Shown: positions 24,593 to 33,497 of the stretch, piece by piece
How positions within the stretch are numbered: the stretch's first letter is position 1
Layout: every line of letters starts with the position of its first letter
NCBI GenBank assembly: GCA_004102785.1
Contig: SCEJ01000003.1
Coordinates: forward strand, 1-64,000
Length of the DNA stretch: 64,000 nt
Source of the DNA: Muribaculaceae bacterium Isolate-013 (NCI)
GTDB lineage: Bacteria > Bacteroidota > Bacteroidia > Bacteroidales > Muribaculaceae
Reading direction: 5' to 3'
Made by a program: the position numbers and the translations under genes
Notes under the pieces: generated by a model
What the model was told of the DNA's origin: nothing
Databases searched by the model: none
Seen by the model: only the letters and a program-made list of their open reading frames with translations

Positions 24593-25702
24593 ATGGAAGA
24601 AAATTCGCTTCTGCGCCGTCTTGACGGCATCGAAAGCCGGTTTGAGGAGGTGAGCACACTTATCTCCGATCCCTCCGTGATTTCTGACATGAAACGCTAT
24701 GTGAAACTCAACAAGGAGTATCACGACCTTGAGCGACTGACCGCCGCCACACGGCGATACCGCTCTCTGCTTGCCAATATCAGCGAGGCGCGCGAAGCTC
24801 TCGACACAGAAACCGACAGCGAAATGCGGCAGATGGCTAAAGAGCAACTTGACGAAGCGTCAGGACAGTTGCCCGAAGTGGAGCAGGAAATCAAACTGCT
24901 GCTGATTCCGGCTGATCCGGAGGATTCAAAGAATGCGATTGTGGAAATTCGCGGCGGAACAGGAGGCGATGAAGCCGCTCTTTTTGCCGGAGACCTGTTC
25001 AAGATGTATCAGCGCTACTGCGAGAAGCAGGGATGGAACGTGGCGGTCACATCTTTCTCAGAAGGCGCCGCCGGCGGATTCAAGGAAATTGTATTCTCCG
25101 TAAGCGGTCAGAATGTCTACGGCATCCTTAAATATGAAAGCGGCGTGCACCGAGTGCAGCGTGTACCATCTACTGAGACACAAGGGCGTGTGCACACCTC
25201 GGCTGCCACGGTAGCCGTTCTGCCCGAAGCCGAAGCTTTCGATGTGGAAATCAACGAGGGCGAAATCAAGTGGGAAACTTTCCGCTCGGGAGGTGCCGGC
25301 GGCCAGAATGTAAACAAGGTAGAGTCGGGCGTGCGTCTGCGTTACATGTGGCGCAATCCGGTGACAGGCCAGACCGACGAGATTCTCATCGAATGCACCG
25401 AAACCCGCGACCAGCCCAAAAACAAAGAGCGGGCGTTGAGCCGTCTGCGCACATATATATATGACCGGGAGCATCAGAAATATGTCGACGATATCGCCTC
25501 CCGACGCAAGACGCTGGTGTCGACAGGCGACCGCTCTGCAAAAATACGCACCTACAATTTTCCACAGGGGCGTATCACAGACCACCGCATAAACTTCACA
25601 GCCTATAATCTCCAGGCGTTTCTTGACGGAGACATACAGCAACTCCTTGATGCTCTTTCCGTGGCAGAGAACGCCGAGAAGCTGAAGGAATCGGAGCTCT
25701 GA
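24593..25702 (+). CDS. prfA: Peptide chain release factor 1
   Basis: 369 residues. It recognises UAA and UAG in the ribosomal A site and triggers peptide release. The GGQ loop is in SGGAGGQNVNKVESGVRL. The tripeptide codon reader is PST in RVPSTETQGRVHTSAATV, the RF1 type (PxT) and not the RF2 SPF. It starts a short unit with pyrF, which follows after 49 bases. The ATG is supported by the usual RF1 N-terminus and by divergence from the propeller operon. Confidence 0.97.
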   Translation: MEENSLLRRLDGIESRFEEVSTLISDPSVISDMKRYVKLNKEYHDLERLTAATRRYRSLLANISEAREALDTETDSEMRQMAKEQLDEASGQLPEVEQEIKLLLIPADPEDSKNAIVEIRGGTGGDEAALFAGDLFKMYQRYCEKQGWNVAVTSFSEGAAGGFKEIVFSVSGQNVYGILKYESGVHRVQRVPSTETQGRVHTSAATVAVLPEAEAFDVEINEGEIKWETFRSGGAGGQNVNKVESGVRLRYMWRNPVTGQTDEILIECTETRDQPKNKERALSRLRTYIYDREHQKYVDDIASRRKTLVSTGDRSAKIRTYNFPQGRITDHRINFTAYNLQAFLDGDIQQLLDALSVAENAEKLKESEL

Positions 25703-25751
25703 TGCCGGATGATAATTATCGATTTGTCTCACAATACATTTAAAACTCCAT

Positions 25752-26594
25752 ATGACCAGAAAACAGCTCATCGAACAGATTGCCGCCAAGCACACATTCC
25801 TTTGCGTTGGCCTGGATCCCGATATCAAAAAAATGCCGTCACATATCGTGGAGAATGCGGCTACCCCGGGAGAGGCGATAGCAGTGTTCAACCGCTCGAT
25901 TATCGATGCGACAGCACCCTATTGCGTTGCATACAAGCCCAACCTCGCGTTCTACGAAGCCTATGGCACTGATGGAGAACACGCTCTTGCCGAGACTGTG
26001 AAATATATAAAGGAGAAATACCCCAGCCATCTTGTTATCGCTGATGCGAAACGCGGCGACATCGGCAACACCTCCGCCATGTATGCCAAGGCATGTTTCG
26101 AGGCGCTTGGCGCCGATGCCATCACCGTAGCGCCCTATATGGGCAAGGACTCGGTGACACCGTTCCTCGGGCATGAAGGGAAATGGGTAGTGCTTCTTGC
26201 TCTGACCTCTAATCCAGGCTCTGCCGATTTCCAGCTTATAGAGGATAAGGACGGTAAGCGGCTCTTCGAGCGTGTTATAGAAACCTCCCGCACATGGGCC
26301 TCCGAGGAGGAGCTGATGTTCGTGGTAGGGGCCACCCGAGGCCGCCTGTTCGAGGATATCCGCCGCTGCGCCCCTGACAATTTCCTTCTGGTTCCCGGCG
26401 TTGGCGCACAGGGGGGAAGCCTCGAGGAGGTATGCCGCTACGGCATGACAGCCGACTGCGGCCTTCTGGTAAACTCCTCGCGCGGCATTATCTATGCTGC
26501 CAACGACGACACTTTCGCCGCCGCCGCCGCCCGTGAAGCATCTGCCCTTGCCGGTGAAATGGCAAAACTCCTTAAGGATTATTCAAAACTCTAA
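25752..26594 (+). CDS. pyrF: Orotidine 5'-phosphate decarboxylase
   Basis: 280 residues, the longer subfamily. It converts OMP to UMP in pyrimidine synthesis. The catalytic Asp-Lys-Asp array is in [19 protein letters not shown], substrate contacts are FLCVGLDPD and [13 protein letters not shown], and the phosphate loop is VPGVGAQGG. It lies 49 bases after prfA on the same strand, most likely co-transcribed. Confidence 0.96.
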   Translation: MTRKQLIEQIAAKHTFLCVGLDPDIKKMPSHIVENAATPGEAIAVFNRSIIDATAPYCVAYKPNLAFYEAYGTDGEHALAETVKYIKEKYPSHLVIADAKRGDIGNTSAMYAKACFEALGADAITVAPYMGKDSVTPFLGHEGKWVVLLALTSNPGSADFQLIEDKDGKRLFERVIETSRTWASEEELMFVVGATRGRLFEDIRRCAPDNFLLVPGVGAQGGSLEEVCRYGMTADCGLLVNSSRGIIYAANDDTFAAAAAREASALAGEMAKLLKDYSKL

Positions 26595-26634
26595 AAAAAT
26601 CATCTGCCGGGAGCGATATTCCGAAAGAATTACG

Positions 26635-26642
26635 TATTTTTG
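26635..26642 (+). promoter_or_regulatory. -7 box of pgk
   Basis: TATTTTTG matches TAnnTTTG 55 bases before the pgk ATG at 26697. It supports that start, because codons upstream of about 26648 would not be in the transcript. No TTTG is at -33. Confidence 0.55.
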
Positions 26643-26696
26643 CATCTGATTTTCGCATCTTACGAGAACAACAAAAACAACATAAACTCTGACAAC

Positions 26697-27944
26697 ATGA
26701 AACTTGACGATTACAATTTCGCCGGCAAAAAGGCGATAGTACGTGTAGACTTCAACGTGCCTCTGGATGAGAACGGCAACATCACCGATGACACCCGTAT
26801 CCGTGGCGCCCTTCCCACCCTTGAAAAAATCCTCAAGGATGGCGGCAGCCTCATCATCATGTCGCACATGGGCAAGCCCAAAGGCAAGGTAAACCCCAAA
26901 TTCTCCCTCCTTCAGATCAAGGATGCAGTGGCCAAGGCGCTCGGTCATGACGTGATATTCGCTCCTGACTGCGCCAATGCAGCCGAGGCGGCAGCCAACC
27001 TCAAACCCGGCGAAGTGCTTCTGCTCGAGAACCTCCGCTTCTATCCCGAAGAGGAAGGCAAACCCGTAGGTATCGACAAGGAAGATCCCGCATATGATGC
27101 CGCCAAGAAAGAGATGAAAGAACGTCAGAAAGAGTTCGCCAAGACTCTCGCGTCATATGCCGATGTTTATGTGAACGACGCTTTCGGCACCGCTCACCGC
27201 AAACACGCCTCCACCGCAGTTATCGCCGACTATTTCAAGCAGGAAGACAAAATGCTCGGCTACCTCATGGAGAAGGAGGTGACCGCTGTCGACAAGATTC
27301 TCTCTGACATCAAGCGCCCCTTCACCGCTATAATGGGCGGCTCGAAGGTTTCGACCAAAATCGGTATCATCGAGAACCTCATGGATAAAGTTGACAACCT
27401 CATCCTCTGCGGCGGTATGACCTACACTTTCGCAAAGGCCCAGGGCGGCAAAGTAGGTGTGTCGATCTGCGAGGACGACAAACTTGACCTGGCACGCGAC
27501 ATCATCAAGAAAGCCAAAGAGAAAGGTGTGAACCTCGTGCTCGGTGTTGACTGCGTGGCAGCCGATTCGTTCAGCAACGACGCCAAGACTCAGGTTTGCT
27601 CAGTAATGGATATTCCCGAAGGTTGGGAAGGTCTCGATGCAGGCCCCAAGACCCGCGAGCTTTTCGCCAACGCCATCAAAGGCGCCAAGACCATTCTTTG
27701 GAATGGCCCTGCCGGAGTTTTCGAGTTTGACAACTTCACAGCCGGCTCACGCGCTATCGCCGATGCCATTGTAGACGCCACCAACAACGGCGCGTTCTCG
27801 CTCGTAGGTGGCGGCGACTCCGTGGCCTGCGTTAACAAATTCGGCCTTGCCGACCAGGTAAGCTATGTATCCACTGGTGGCGGCGCTCTCCTTGAAGCCA
27901 TCGAGGGTAAGGTGCTTCCCGGCATCGCTGCTGTAAAAGGCTAA
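26697..27944 (+). CDS. pgk: Phosphoglycerate kinase
   Basis: 415 residues from the ATG at 26697 ([22 protein letters not shown]). It makes ATP from 1,3-bisphosphoglycerate in glycolysis. The substrate-binding signature RVDFNVPL is near residue 15, SHMGKPKGK follows, and the nucleotide site [13 protein letters not shown] is near the C-terminus. A 19-codon upstream extension is in frame but starts at a non-ATG codon inside the promoter. The codons are strikingly uniform, with frequent C-ending ones such as GCC and AAC, as expected for a highly expressed gene. Confidence 0.97.
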   Translation: MKLDDYNFAGKKAIVRVDFNVPLDENGNITDDTRIRGALPTLEKILKDGGSLIIMSHMGKPKGKVNPKFSLLQIKDAVAKALGHDVIFAPDCANAAEAAANLKPGEVLLLENLRFYPEEEGKPVGIDKEDPAYDAAKKEMKERQKEFAKTLASYADVYVNDAFGTAHRKHASTAVIADYFKQEDKMLGYLMEKEVTAVDKILSDIKRPFTAIMGGSKVSTKIGIIENLMDKVDNLILCGGMTYTFAKAQGGKVGVSICEDDKLDLARDIIKKAKEKGVNLVLGVDCVAADSFSNDAKTQVCSVMDIPEGWEGLDAGPKTRELFANAIKGAKTILWNGPAGVFEFDNFTAGSRAIADAIVDATNNGAFSLVGGGDSVACVNKFGLADQVSYVSTGGGALLEAIEGKVLPGIAAVKG

Positions 27945-27962
27945 TGTAATATAACTCCATAT

Positions 27963-27998
27963 AACGGAAGGGGGCGCTGCGAGGCATCCCCTTCCGTT
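27963..27998 (+). terminator. Terminator of pgk
   Basis: A perfect 11-bp stem (27963-27973 with 27988-27998) with a 14-base loop starts 18 bases after the pgk stop and ends 16 bases before the next ATG. It is followed by a short T-rich stretch only. Confidence 0.75.
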
Positions 27999-28014
27999 CA
28001 CTTTATATCACACT

Positions 28015-29202
28015 ATGACAGAGGAATTCAGAACTTTCGTAGAGGAAAACATCAATGAGAATCCGGTGCGGCTCAGAATGCGGATGCGTGGCGACAGCCG
28101 GGCGTGGATTCCGCTTGCCGTATCGCACATCGAAGCGTTGGGTAAGGGCCGGAAGAAATATCCCTCGTTGCCTGATTCTTGGATTTTCCCCTCTGTCACG
28201 GCTGTGGAGCAGTCAACGCCCCTCCTTACAGCCGAATATAATTTCAGCGTGGCCGCAAAGGCTGTCGGCCGGCAGTTGCGCGAATGCCGTATTCTTGACA
28301 TGACAGCAGGGATGGGGATGGATGCCTTGGGATTTGCCGACAGCGGAGCTGACCTCACGCTTATAGAACTGAATCCGATACACGCGCAGGCGCTTGCCGT
28401 GAATTTCGAGCGGTTTCGGAATGTAACCGTAACGGAGGGTGACTCTGTGAAATGGTTGTCGGAATATTCCGGGCCGCGCTTTGACATTGTATTCATTGAC
28501 CCGTCGCGGCGCACGGAATCCGTCGCGCGCGCCTATAATCTGCATCACTGCACTCCCGACCTGATTGAGCTTTCTCCGCTGATTCTTGAACGGGCGGAGG
28601 TATGCATAGCCAAACTGTCGCCCATGCTTGATATAACCCAGACACTACGTGACCTGCCGCATTGCCGCGAACTGCATGTTGTGGAGGAGGGTGGGGAATG
28701 CAGGGAACTGCTGGCGGTTATCAGCAGCCACGCGCAATCCGGGAACTGCTCGATAATCGTACATAAAGAGGGGCTTACAATAAACTATGATGCAGGCGCG
28801 GCATCGCCTGACGGCATAAACTATGCCATGCCCCGGCCGGGAATGTATCTGCTTGAGCCTTCGCCTGCAATAGCTAAAGGATTGCCTGCCAATCGAATCT
28901 GCGGATACGAAGTGGCAATGCTGGCGCCGAACACCCATATATTTGTCGGTGATGCGATTTCAGACCCCGGACTTGGCCGATGGAGTTACATCGAGGCCGT
29001 GCTTGATTTCGCCGGGTCAAGGCTGAAACGGATCGGCAACGAAATTGGACCGGCTGAGGTTGTGGCCCGGAATCTTCCCGGGATGACATCAGACTCGCTG
29101 AGGAAAAGGCTCGGTGTCATGGAATCCTCCGGGCGGAGAATAATCGGCACCTCACTTGCCGATGGCAGCAAGGTGCTCCTCCTTTGCGGCAAGCGACTTT
29201 AA
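28015..29202 (+). CDS. SAM-dependent methyltransferase with THUMP-like domain
   Basis: 395 residues. A Rossmann methyltransferase core is present: ILDMTAGMGMDALGF is motif I, DLTLIELNP the acidic loop, and IVFIDPSRR the DPSR-type motif IV near residue 160. The C-terminal part resembles a THUMP-like RNA-binding domain (KVLLLCGKRL at the end). Related Bacteroidota proteins are annotated as THUMP-like methyltransferases. An RNA substrate is likely but not known. The 3' end overlaps the convergent CPBP protease gene by 51 bases. Confidence 0.8.
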   Translation: MTEEFRTFVEENINENPVRLRMRMRGDSRAWIPLAVSHIEALGKGRKKYPSLPDSWIFPSVTAVEQSTPLLTAEYNFSVAAKAVGRQLRECRILDMTAGMGMDALGFADSGADLTLIELNPIHAQALAVNFERFRNVTVTEGDSVKWLSEYSGPRFDIVFIDPSRRTESVARAYNLHHCTPDLIELSPLILERAEVCIAKLSPMLDITQTLRDLPHCRELHVVEEGGECRELLAVISSHAQSGNCSIIVHKEGLTINYDAGAASPDGINYAMPRPGMYLLEPSPAIAKGLPANRICGYEVAMLAPNTHIFVGDAISDPGLGRWSYIEAVLDFAGSRLKRIGNEIGPAEVVARNLPGMTSDSLRKRLGVMESSGRRIIGTSLADGSKVLLLCGKRL

Positions 29203-30054
29203 CCACCATATGCCGGCCACTGTAAGAACCACGCTCACACATACTGCCAGAATCTCTGCCGGACTGCTCAGGTCGCTGCCAAAAGTGTTGATTGCGGCAT
29301 TATCTGCGGAGTCTGCGGAATTCCATTGCGAAATCACATAGACTGAGTTGTTGATGATATGCACGCAAACAGGTATCCAAAGACATCGCGTCCAATAAAG
29401 CAGGTAACCGAAATATGCCCCTAAAAGCATACGGGGTATAAAGCCGAAAAACTGAAAATGGAAGGCGCTGAATATAACGGCTACAATCCATATCACGCTC
29501 CACGCCGGAAGCCTTGTTGCCATCAGTATCCGCTGTAATGCTCCGCGAAAGAATATCTCCTCGCTGAAACCGGCAAGCACACCTACAATCAGCACGGAGA
29601 CAATCAGCGTGCCGACCGAATCACCGCTTAATATCGCCGCTGTGGCCTGCGATGCCGCATCCTCCGTATGCCGCATCCACGCTTCGACAGATGTCATTGA
29701 TTCAGGCAGATGAATGTTCTGGTTAAAGCTGATTATCATGTTCATCGCAGGCACGGATACAAAGAGCACCAGCAGTGCAAGCAGTAATAATGATGCTTTC
29801 GGGGGCTGGTCAACACCAAGCATACGGGCCGGCAGGCGTGTGGCGGTGAATGCGGCCACAAAAGCCGGGATTATGAAAATAAACAGATCCTGCATCACGG
29901 CGAGTATCCGCCCGGCAGCCTCCGGCCGCTGTATTATTTTGCCAAGAACAGGCACAAGAATCCCGACCATTACCAAACAGAATACAAAAGCGCACAGAAG
30001 CAACATCAGCGAGATGCCGGGATTTGCAATTCGATAATCAAGATTCTTTTTCAT
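29152..30054 (-). CDS. CPBP-family intramembrane glutamic protease
   Basis: 300 residues with about seven or eight hydrophobic segments. The three catalytic motifs of the CPBP (CAAX protease/Abi) family are visible: EEIFFRGALQR, the His in FSAFHFQFFGF and the His in HIINNSVYV. The substrate is unknown; bacterial members act in bacteriocin self-immunity, membrane protein processing or stress. It overlaps trmN6 by 4 bases at its start, so the two are coupled, and overlaps the convergent methyltransferase gene by 51 bases at its end. Confidence 0.88.
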   Translation of the reverse strand: MKKNLDYRIANPGISLMLLLCAFVFCLVMVGILVPVLGKIIQRPEAAGRILAVMQDLFIFIIPAFVAAFTATRLPARMLGVDQPPKASLLLLALLVLFVSVPAMNMIISFNQNIHLPESMTSVEAWMRHTEDAASQATAAILSGDSVGTLIVSVLIVGVLAGFSEEIFFRGALQRILMATRLPAWSVIWIVAVIFSAFHFQFFGFIPRMLLGAYFGYLLYWTRCLWIPVCVHIINNSVYVISQWNSADSADNAAINTFGSDLSSPAEILAVCVSVVLTVAGIWWLKSLAAKEEHLAAIGK

Positions 30055-30806
30055 TTCACATAAAGATAATATGGTTCAACAAGTCGTGTATATTCGGCAG
30101 AGGCTTCTCCGGTGCGCAGGCGGATTGTAAGCCGGTCTTCTGTCACAGCCGACACAATCCCCTTACGGGCAAACTGCCAAAGGATGCGCCGTGGCGGTTT
30201 CCCCTCTCCGGTAGTGACCGCCGTGCGTCTTTCCAAAGATAAACCGACAAGCTCTGCCTCAAATTCCAGGGAATCACGCGATATATCTGTGGATATAAGA
30301 CAAAGCCTTCCGTCAGGCGAAAGAATCTCTGCCGCACTTCTTATCAGCGCCACAGGCGATAGTTCTCCTTCATGGCGTGCCAGAGAGCGGCTCGCGTCCG
30401 GAGCAACCGGCCCGTTAGGGAAGAAAGGCGGATTGCTGATTAGCAGATCCACATGGCCGCGAGCTCCAAGGCATTCATTACAGAAATTTTCAAATGACAT
30501 GCCGGCACACTTAAGCCGGTCACTCCATGGGGATTCGCCGAAATTGGCGGCAGCTTCGGCAGCGGCCTCCGGGTCAATATCAACCCCCGTAATCCCGGCA
30601 TCGGGAAATCGCTGGGCCATCATCAATGCAATCACACCGGTGCCCGTGCCGACATCTATGATTTTCGTTGGAAATATATCCGTGTCGTGAAGAGCCCAGG
30701 CTCCGAGAAGCACCCCGTCAGTCCCGACTTTCATAGCCGAATGCCGGTTTCTAACGGAAAACCTCTTGAACCGGAACACATTCTCCTTGGCTCTGACTGT
30801 TTTCAT
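30051..30806 (-). CDS. trmN6: tRNA1(Val) (adenine(37)-N6)-methyltransferase
   Basis: 251 residues. It belongs to the TrmN6 family that methylates A37 of tRNA(Val). The SAM motif GTGTGVIALMMAQRF and the catalytic NPPF tetrad (LLISNPPFFPNGP) are clear, and the N-terminal KVGTDGVLLGAW is typical. A -33/-7 promoter lies so close that the predicted transcript starts at or near the ATG, so the message may be almost leaderless. It is translationally coupled to the CPBP protease gene. Confidence 0.9.
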   Translation of the reverse strand: MKTVRAKENVFRFKRFSVRNRHSAMKVGTDGVLLGAWALHDTDIFPTKIIDVGTGTGVIALMMAQRFPDAGITGVDIDPEAAAEAAANFGESPWSDRLKCAGMSFENFCNECLGARGHVDLLISNPPFFPNGPVAPDASRSLARHEGELSPVALIRSAAEILSPDGRLCLISTDISRDSLEFEAELVGLSLERRTAVTTGEGKPPRRILWQFARKGIVSAVTEDRLTIRLRTGEASAEYTRLVEPYYLYVK

Positions 30807-30810
30807 GCTG

Positions 30811-30843
30811 CAAAATTAATGTTTTATTTTCATTCATGCCAAA
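30811..30843 (-). promoter_or_regulatory. Promoter of trmN6
   Basis: The minus strand has TTTG (30840-30843), 21 bases, then TAATTTTG (30811-30818). The -7 box ends only 4 bases before the ATG at 30806, which implies a leader of nearly zero length unless translation starts further in. Confidence 0.65.
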
Positions 30844-30859
30844 CACAAGCTTTCCGCCA

Positions 30860-30891
30860 TTTGTTTTTATTAGGTTAAATCGCTAACTTTA
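30860..30891 (+). promoter_or_regulatory. Promoter of ysxC
   Basis: TTTG (30860-30863), a 20-base spacer and TAACTTTA (30884-30891) match the -33/-7 consensus with one change in the last base. The leader would be about 60 bases. Confidence 0.6.
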
Positions 30892-30956
30892 CACAAATTT
30901 TATGCGCTGAAGCATAAACAAGTAAGACAGTCACTTATCTCGAACAGCCAACTATT

Positions 30957-31574
30957 ATGATAGTCAATACCGCACGCTTCATCATATCAAGCTCCCATGT
31001 CAAGGGATGTCCGGCCGAAATGCGGCATGAGTTCGCCTTCATAGGCCGATCCAATGTGGGTAAATCATCGTTGATCAATATGCTCACCGGCAACAAGTCG
31101 CTGGCAATGACCTCATCGACACCCGGCAAGACAATGCTCATAAACCATTTTCTAATCAACGACGAATGGTATCTTGTCGATTTGCCCGGTTACGGGTTTG
31201 CACAGCGCAGCAAAGCCGACAGGGAAAAACTGTTGAAAATGATTCAGGGCTACATTCTGAACCGGCAGCAGATGACCTGCCTGTTTCTTCTTATTGACGG
31301 TCGGCACAAGCCTCAGAAAAACGACATGGATTTCATGAGATGGCTGGGGGAGAACGGCGTGCCTTTCTGCATCGTTTTCACAAAACTTGACAAACTCTCA
31401 TCTTCGGCAGCCAAGGCCTCCACGGCCGCCTATTGCGCGCAGTTGCTGGAGGAATGGGAGGAGTTGCCTCCGGTGTTCCGTACCTCGTCGGTCGACAAGC
31501 GCGGCCGCAACGAACTTCTCGATTATATCGGGCAGCTCTGCCGTCTGCCGCTTGAAGAATCTTCCGCAGAGTAA
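30957..31574 (+). CDS. ysxC: Ribosome biogenesis GTPase YsxC/YihA (EngB)
   Basis: 205 residues. It is a TRAFAC-class GTPase needed for large ribosomal subunit assembly. G motifs are in order: GRSNVGKSS (30-38), the switch I threonine in SSTPGKT, DLPGYG, TKLDKL, and the closing SS. The length is standard. It is followed after 62 bases by the gene for a small protein and a shared strong terminator. Confidence 0.95.
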   Translation: MIVNTARFIISSSHVKGCPAEMRHEFAFIGRSNVGKSSLINMLTGNKSLAMTSSTPGKTMLINHFLINDEWYLVDLPGYGFAQRSKADREKLLKMIQGYILNRQQMTCLFLLIDGRHKPQKNDMDFMRWLGENGVPFCIVFTKLDKLSSSAAKASTAAYCAQLLEEWEELPPVFRTSSVDKRGRNELLDYIGQLCRLPLEESSAE

Positions 31575-31636
31575 ACATTCAGGGTATCCATAGTTGTTAT
31601 ATGATTGTAAATCGTAATTAAACAACTCTGAAAACT

Positions 31637-31831
31637 ATGGATCTCAACGAAATCAAAAGTAAAGTAGAGAACGCGGCCGATGTTGTGGAGAACGCGGCCA
31701 ACAAGGTAAAAGACGCTCTCAACAACTTGCCCGGAATGGCAATAAACAAGGCCGACGACGGCAAGGTCAGCGAGAAGCTGGAAAAGGAGCGTACAGCCAC
31801 ATTAAACAACAACCCGCGAAATAACGACTGA
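31637..31831 (+). CDS. Small acidic/basic helical protein, 64 residues, unknown
   Basis: I do not recognise a family. The protein (MDLNEIKSKVENAADVVENA at its start) is highly charged, has no Trp, Cys or signal peptide, and is predicted helical up to about residue 35, then polar and Asn-rich. A 24-base tandem duplication encodes VENAADV-VENAANK. It has an ATG after an A-rich leader, lies between ysxC and a terminator 5 bases past its stop, and uses codons like its neighbours, all of which favour a real gene. A stress-type or ribosome-associated helper is only a guess. Confidence 0.6.
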   Translation: MDLNEIKSKVENAADVVENAANKVKDALNNLPGMAINKADDGKVSEKLEKERTATLNNNPRNND

Positions 31832-31835
31832 CATC

Positions 31836-31885
31836 CACAAAGTATGCCTCAGGCCGAGACACTCCCGCCTGAGGCATACTTTGTG
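31836..31885. terminator. Bidirectional terminator
   Basis: A perfect 19-bp stem (31836-31854 with 31867-31885) with a 12-base loop lies between the convergent 64-residue protein gene and the polytopic membrane protein gene. A short T run (TTTT) follows on the plus strand. Confidence 0.88.
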
Positions 31886-31892
31886 TTTTCAG

Positions 31893-33497
31893 TCAGCTAA
31901 TCCACATTCCCTCGATACGGAAAACAGGGGAGACCGGGAATACGCGCCAGGGCAGAAGGAGCGCCAAACGCTCCCCATGCGCGTTTTCATACAGGAAATA
32001 AAACATGCGCACGGAATCCATTTTCACCGGTCCCGCCTTTATGCTAGCCAGGAATTCTCCTTCGCGTGCAATATCGCCACCGACAGCTTCCGTCAGTTCA
32101 TCCTGGGAACAGAAATAGAAGTCACCGAATTGCCTTACAGCCATATTTCCATCAAGCAGCCGGCCATCATCCGGCCGCAAATCAGCAAGGCGGCAGGGTA
32201 TCACTACCGGCATTTTCTCTTCCGAGCCATAGCATCTGGCAAACATCCATCTCTGATAACGGTCGTAATAGATATTGAACGACGGAGCCATCCAGGCAAT
32301 CACAGGTGACGCATACTCCGGAGTAAAATCAAGATAGACTGTTCCGTCGGCCGATGCCTTGTAGGATTCTACCAGAGTATCATACTGCGAACGGTATCGC
32401 CATGCATAGACATCGCATACCGCCAACCTCGCAAATCCCAAGAGCAGCAACAACACTCCGGCTATCCGGAATAACCTGCCAGGCCTCCTTATATATGAGC
32501 TGAACATATACCCCATAATAACAACGGAAGCGAACTCACACCACCAGCCGGCTCTCGGCGCCCTGACACTCAACACATGTATTGCCATGGAAACAACCGC
32601 ACTTATTCCCAACAGGATGCACAGCGGCGAGACCAGCGGTCTCCTCCATTTTTCTTTGGTCATGAGAACGGCAGCCACAGCCGCGCACAGCAGAAAAGCC
32701 GGATGCAACGCCAAAACCACGACAATGCGCGAAAGCACCGAACCCGGCATACCGGCGCGGGCCAGTGCCGCCGGTGATGAAAAAATCCATGCAATACCCG
32801 CCGACAATCCGACAAGGAGAATCAAGTTGCGTCTGTTGCGATAATCCGGACGAAAAACCAGCAACGCGATTACTCCTGCAAACAGTGGTACGCTGAATCC
32901 TTCATGCCATCCTCCGGCAATCGCACCGGGAATCAGCAGAGGCAGAGTATTCTTCCATGTGGTGTTTCCCGACGGAGAAAGTGACAGACTCACCAGCCAA
33001 CAGCATAATGCGGTAGGGATAAGATAATTGAACTGATAACATGCCAGATAGACCGAATCATACCACGGCAGAGCAAAAATCCACAATACTGTCATTGCCA
33101 CAGCCGTTGTAAATCCGACCTCCCTACGGCATGATTCCGCCACTACCCGATACGATAACAGCATTGCAGCGCCAAATGCGCCGGCGCCCACCAGAGACCC
33201 AATCCATCGCGGAAGAAGCAGTGACAAGGTGAATATAATGTTCGACAGCCGGCCGTTATCATTGAGATAATGATTCGCTATTGTACCGCAGGCTGCCTCC
33301 CATCGTGATGTGCCTTTGAGCCCGGCCGCATAAATGTCAGAGTTAAACCACAGATCATCGGCAAATGGGGGCATAAGCAGGAAGCCGGCCAGCAGCAATG
33401 CGATAAACACCGCGCTGACGGCATAAGCAGATTGTGTTATGTGGCAGGAACCCTTCACAAAACAGTGGTCACATCTGAAAGCGTGATTTGAGTTCAT
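31893..33497 (-). CDS. Polytopic membrane protein, DUF6056-like
   Basis: 534 residues from the ATG at 33497, which has AGGAG 7 bases upstream; a TTG six codons earlier is less likely. About ten or eleven hydrophobic segments occupy residues 25-375, and a soluble C-terminal domain follows. The acidic motif PPFADDLWFN after the first helix is like the lumenal Asp motif of GT-C glycosyltransferases and of DUF6056 proteins. It could use a lipid-linked sugar, but no substrate can be named. The start overlaps the end of the ABC-F gene by 29 bases. Confidence 0.65.
   Translation of the reverse strand: MNSNHAFRCDHCFVKGSCHITQSAYAVSAVFIALLLAGFLLMPPFADDLWFNSDIYAAGLKGTSRWEAACGTIANHYLNDNGRLSNIIFTLSLLLPRWIGSLVGAGAFGAAMLLSYRVVAESCRREVGFTTAVAMTVLWIFALPWYDSVYLACYQFNYLIPTALCCWLVSLSLSPSGNTTWKNTLPLLIPGAIAGGWHEGFSVPLFAGVIALLVFRPDYRNRRNLILLVGLSAGIAWIFSSPAALARAGMPGSVLSRIVVVLALHPAFLLCAAVAAVLMTKEKWRRPLVSPLCILLGISAVVSMAIHVLSVRAPRAGWWCEFASVVIMGYMFSSYIRRPGRLFRIAGVLLLLLGFARLAVCDVYAWRYRSQYDTLVESYKASADGTVYLDFTPEYASPVIAWMAPSFNIYYDRYQRWMFARCYGSEEKMPVVIPCRLADLRPDDGRLLDGNMAVRQFGDFYFCSQDELTEAVGGDIAREGEFLASIKAGPVKMDSVRMFYFLYENAHGERLALLLPWRVFPVSPVFRIEGMWIS

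Noticed and set aside
24457-24690. Longer start for the propeller protein (78 extra codons)
   Set aside because: These codons would run across the promoter and into prfA. The ATG at 24456 opens a proper signal peptide and follows a consensus promoter.
26640-26696. 19-codon extension of pgk
   Set aside because: It begins with a non-ATG codon inside the -7 box, while [22 protein letters not shown] is the normal N-terminus.
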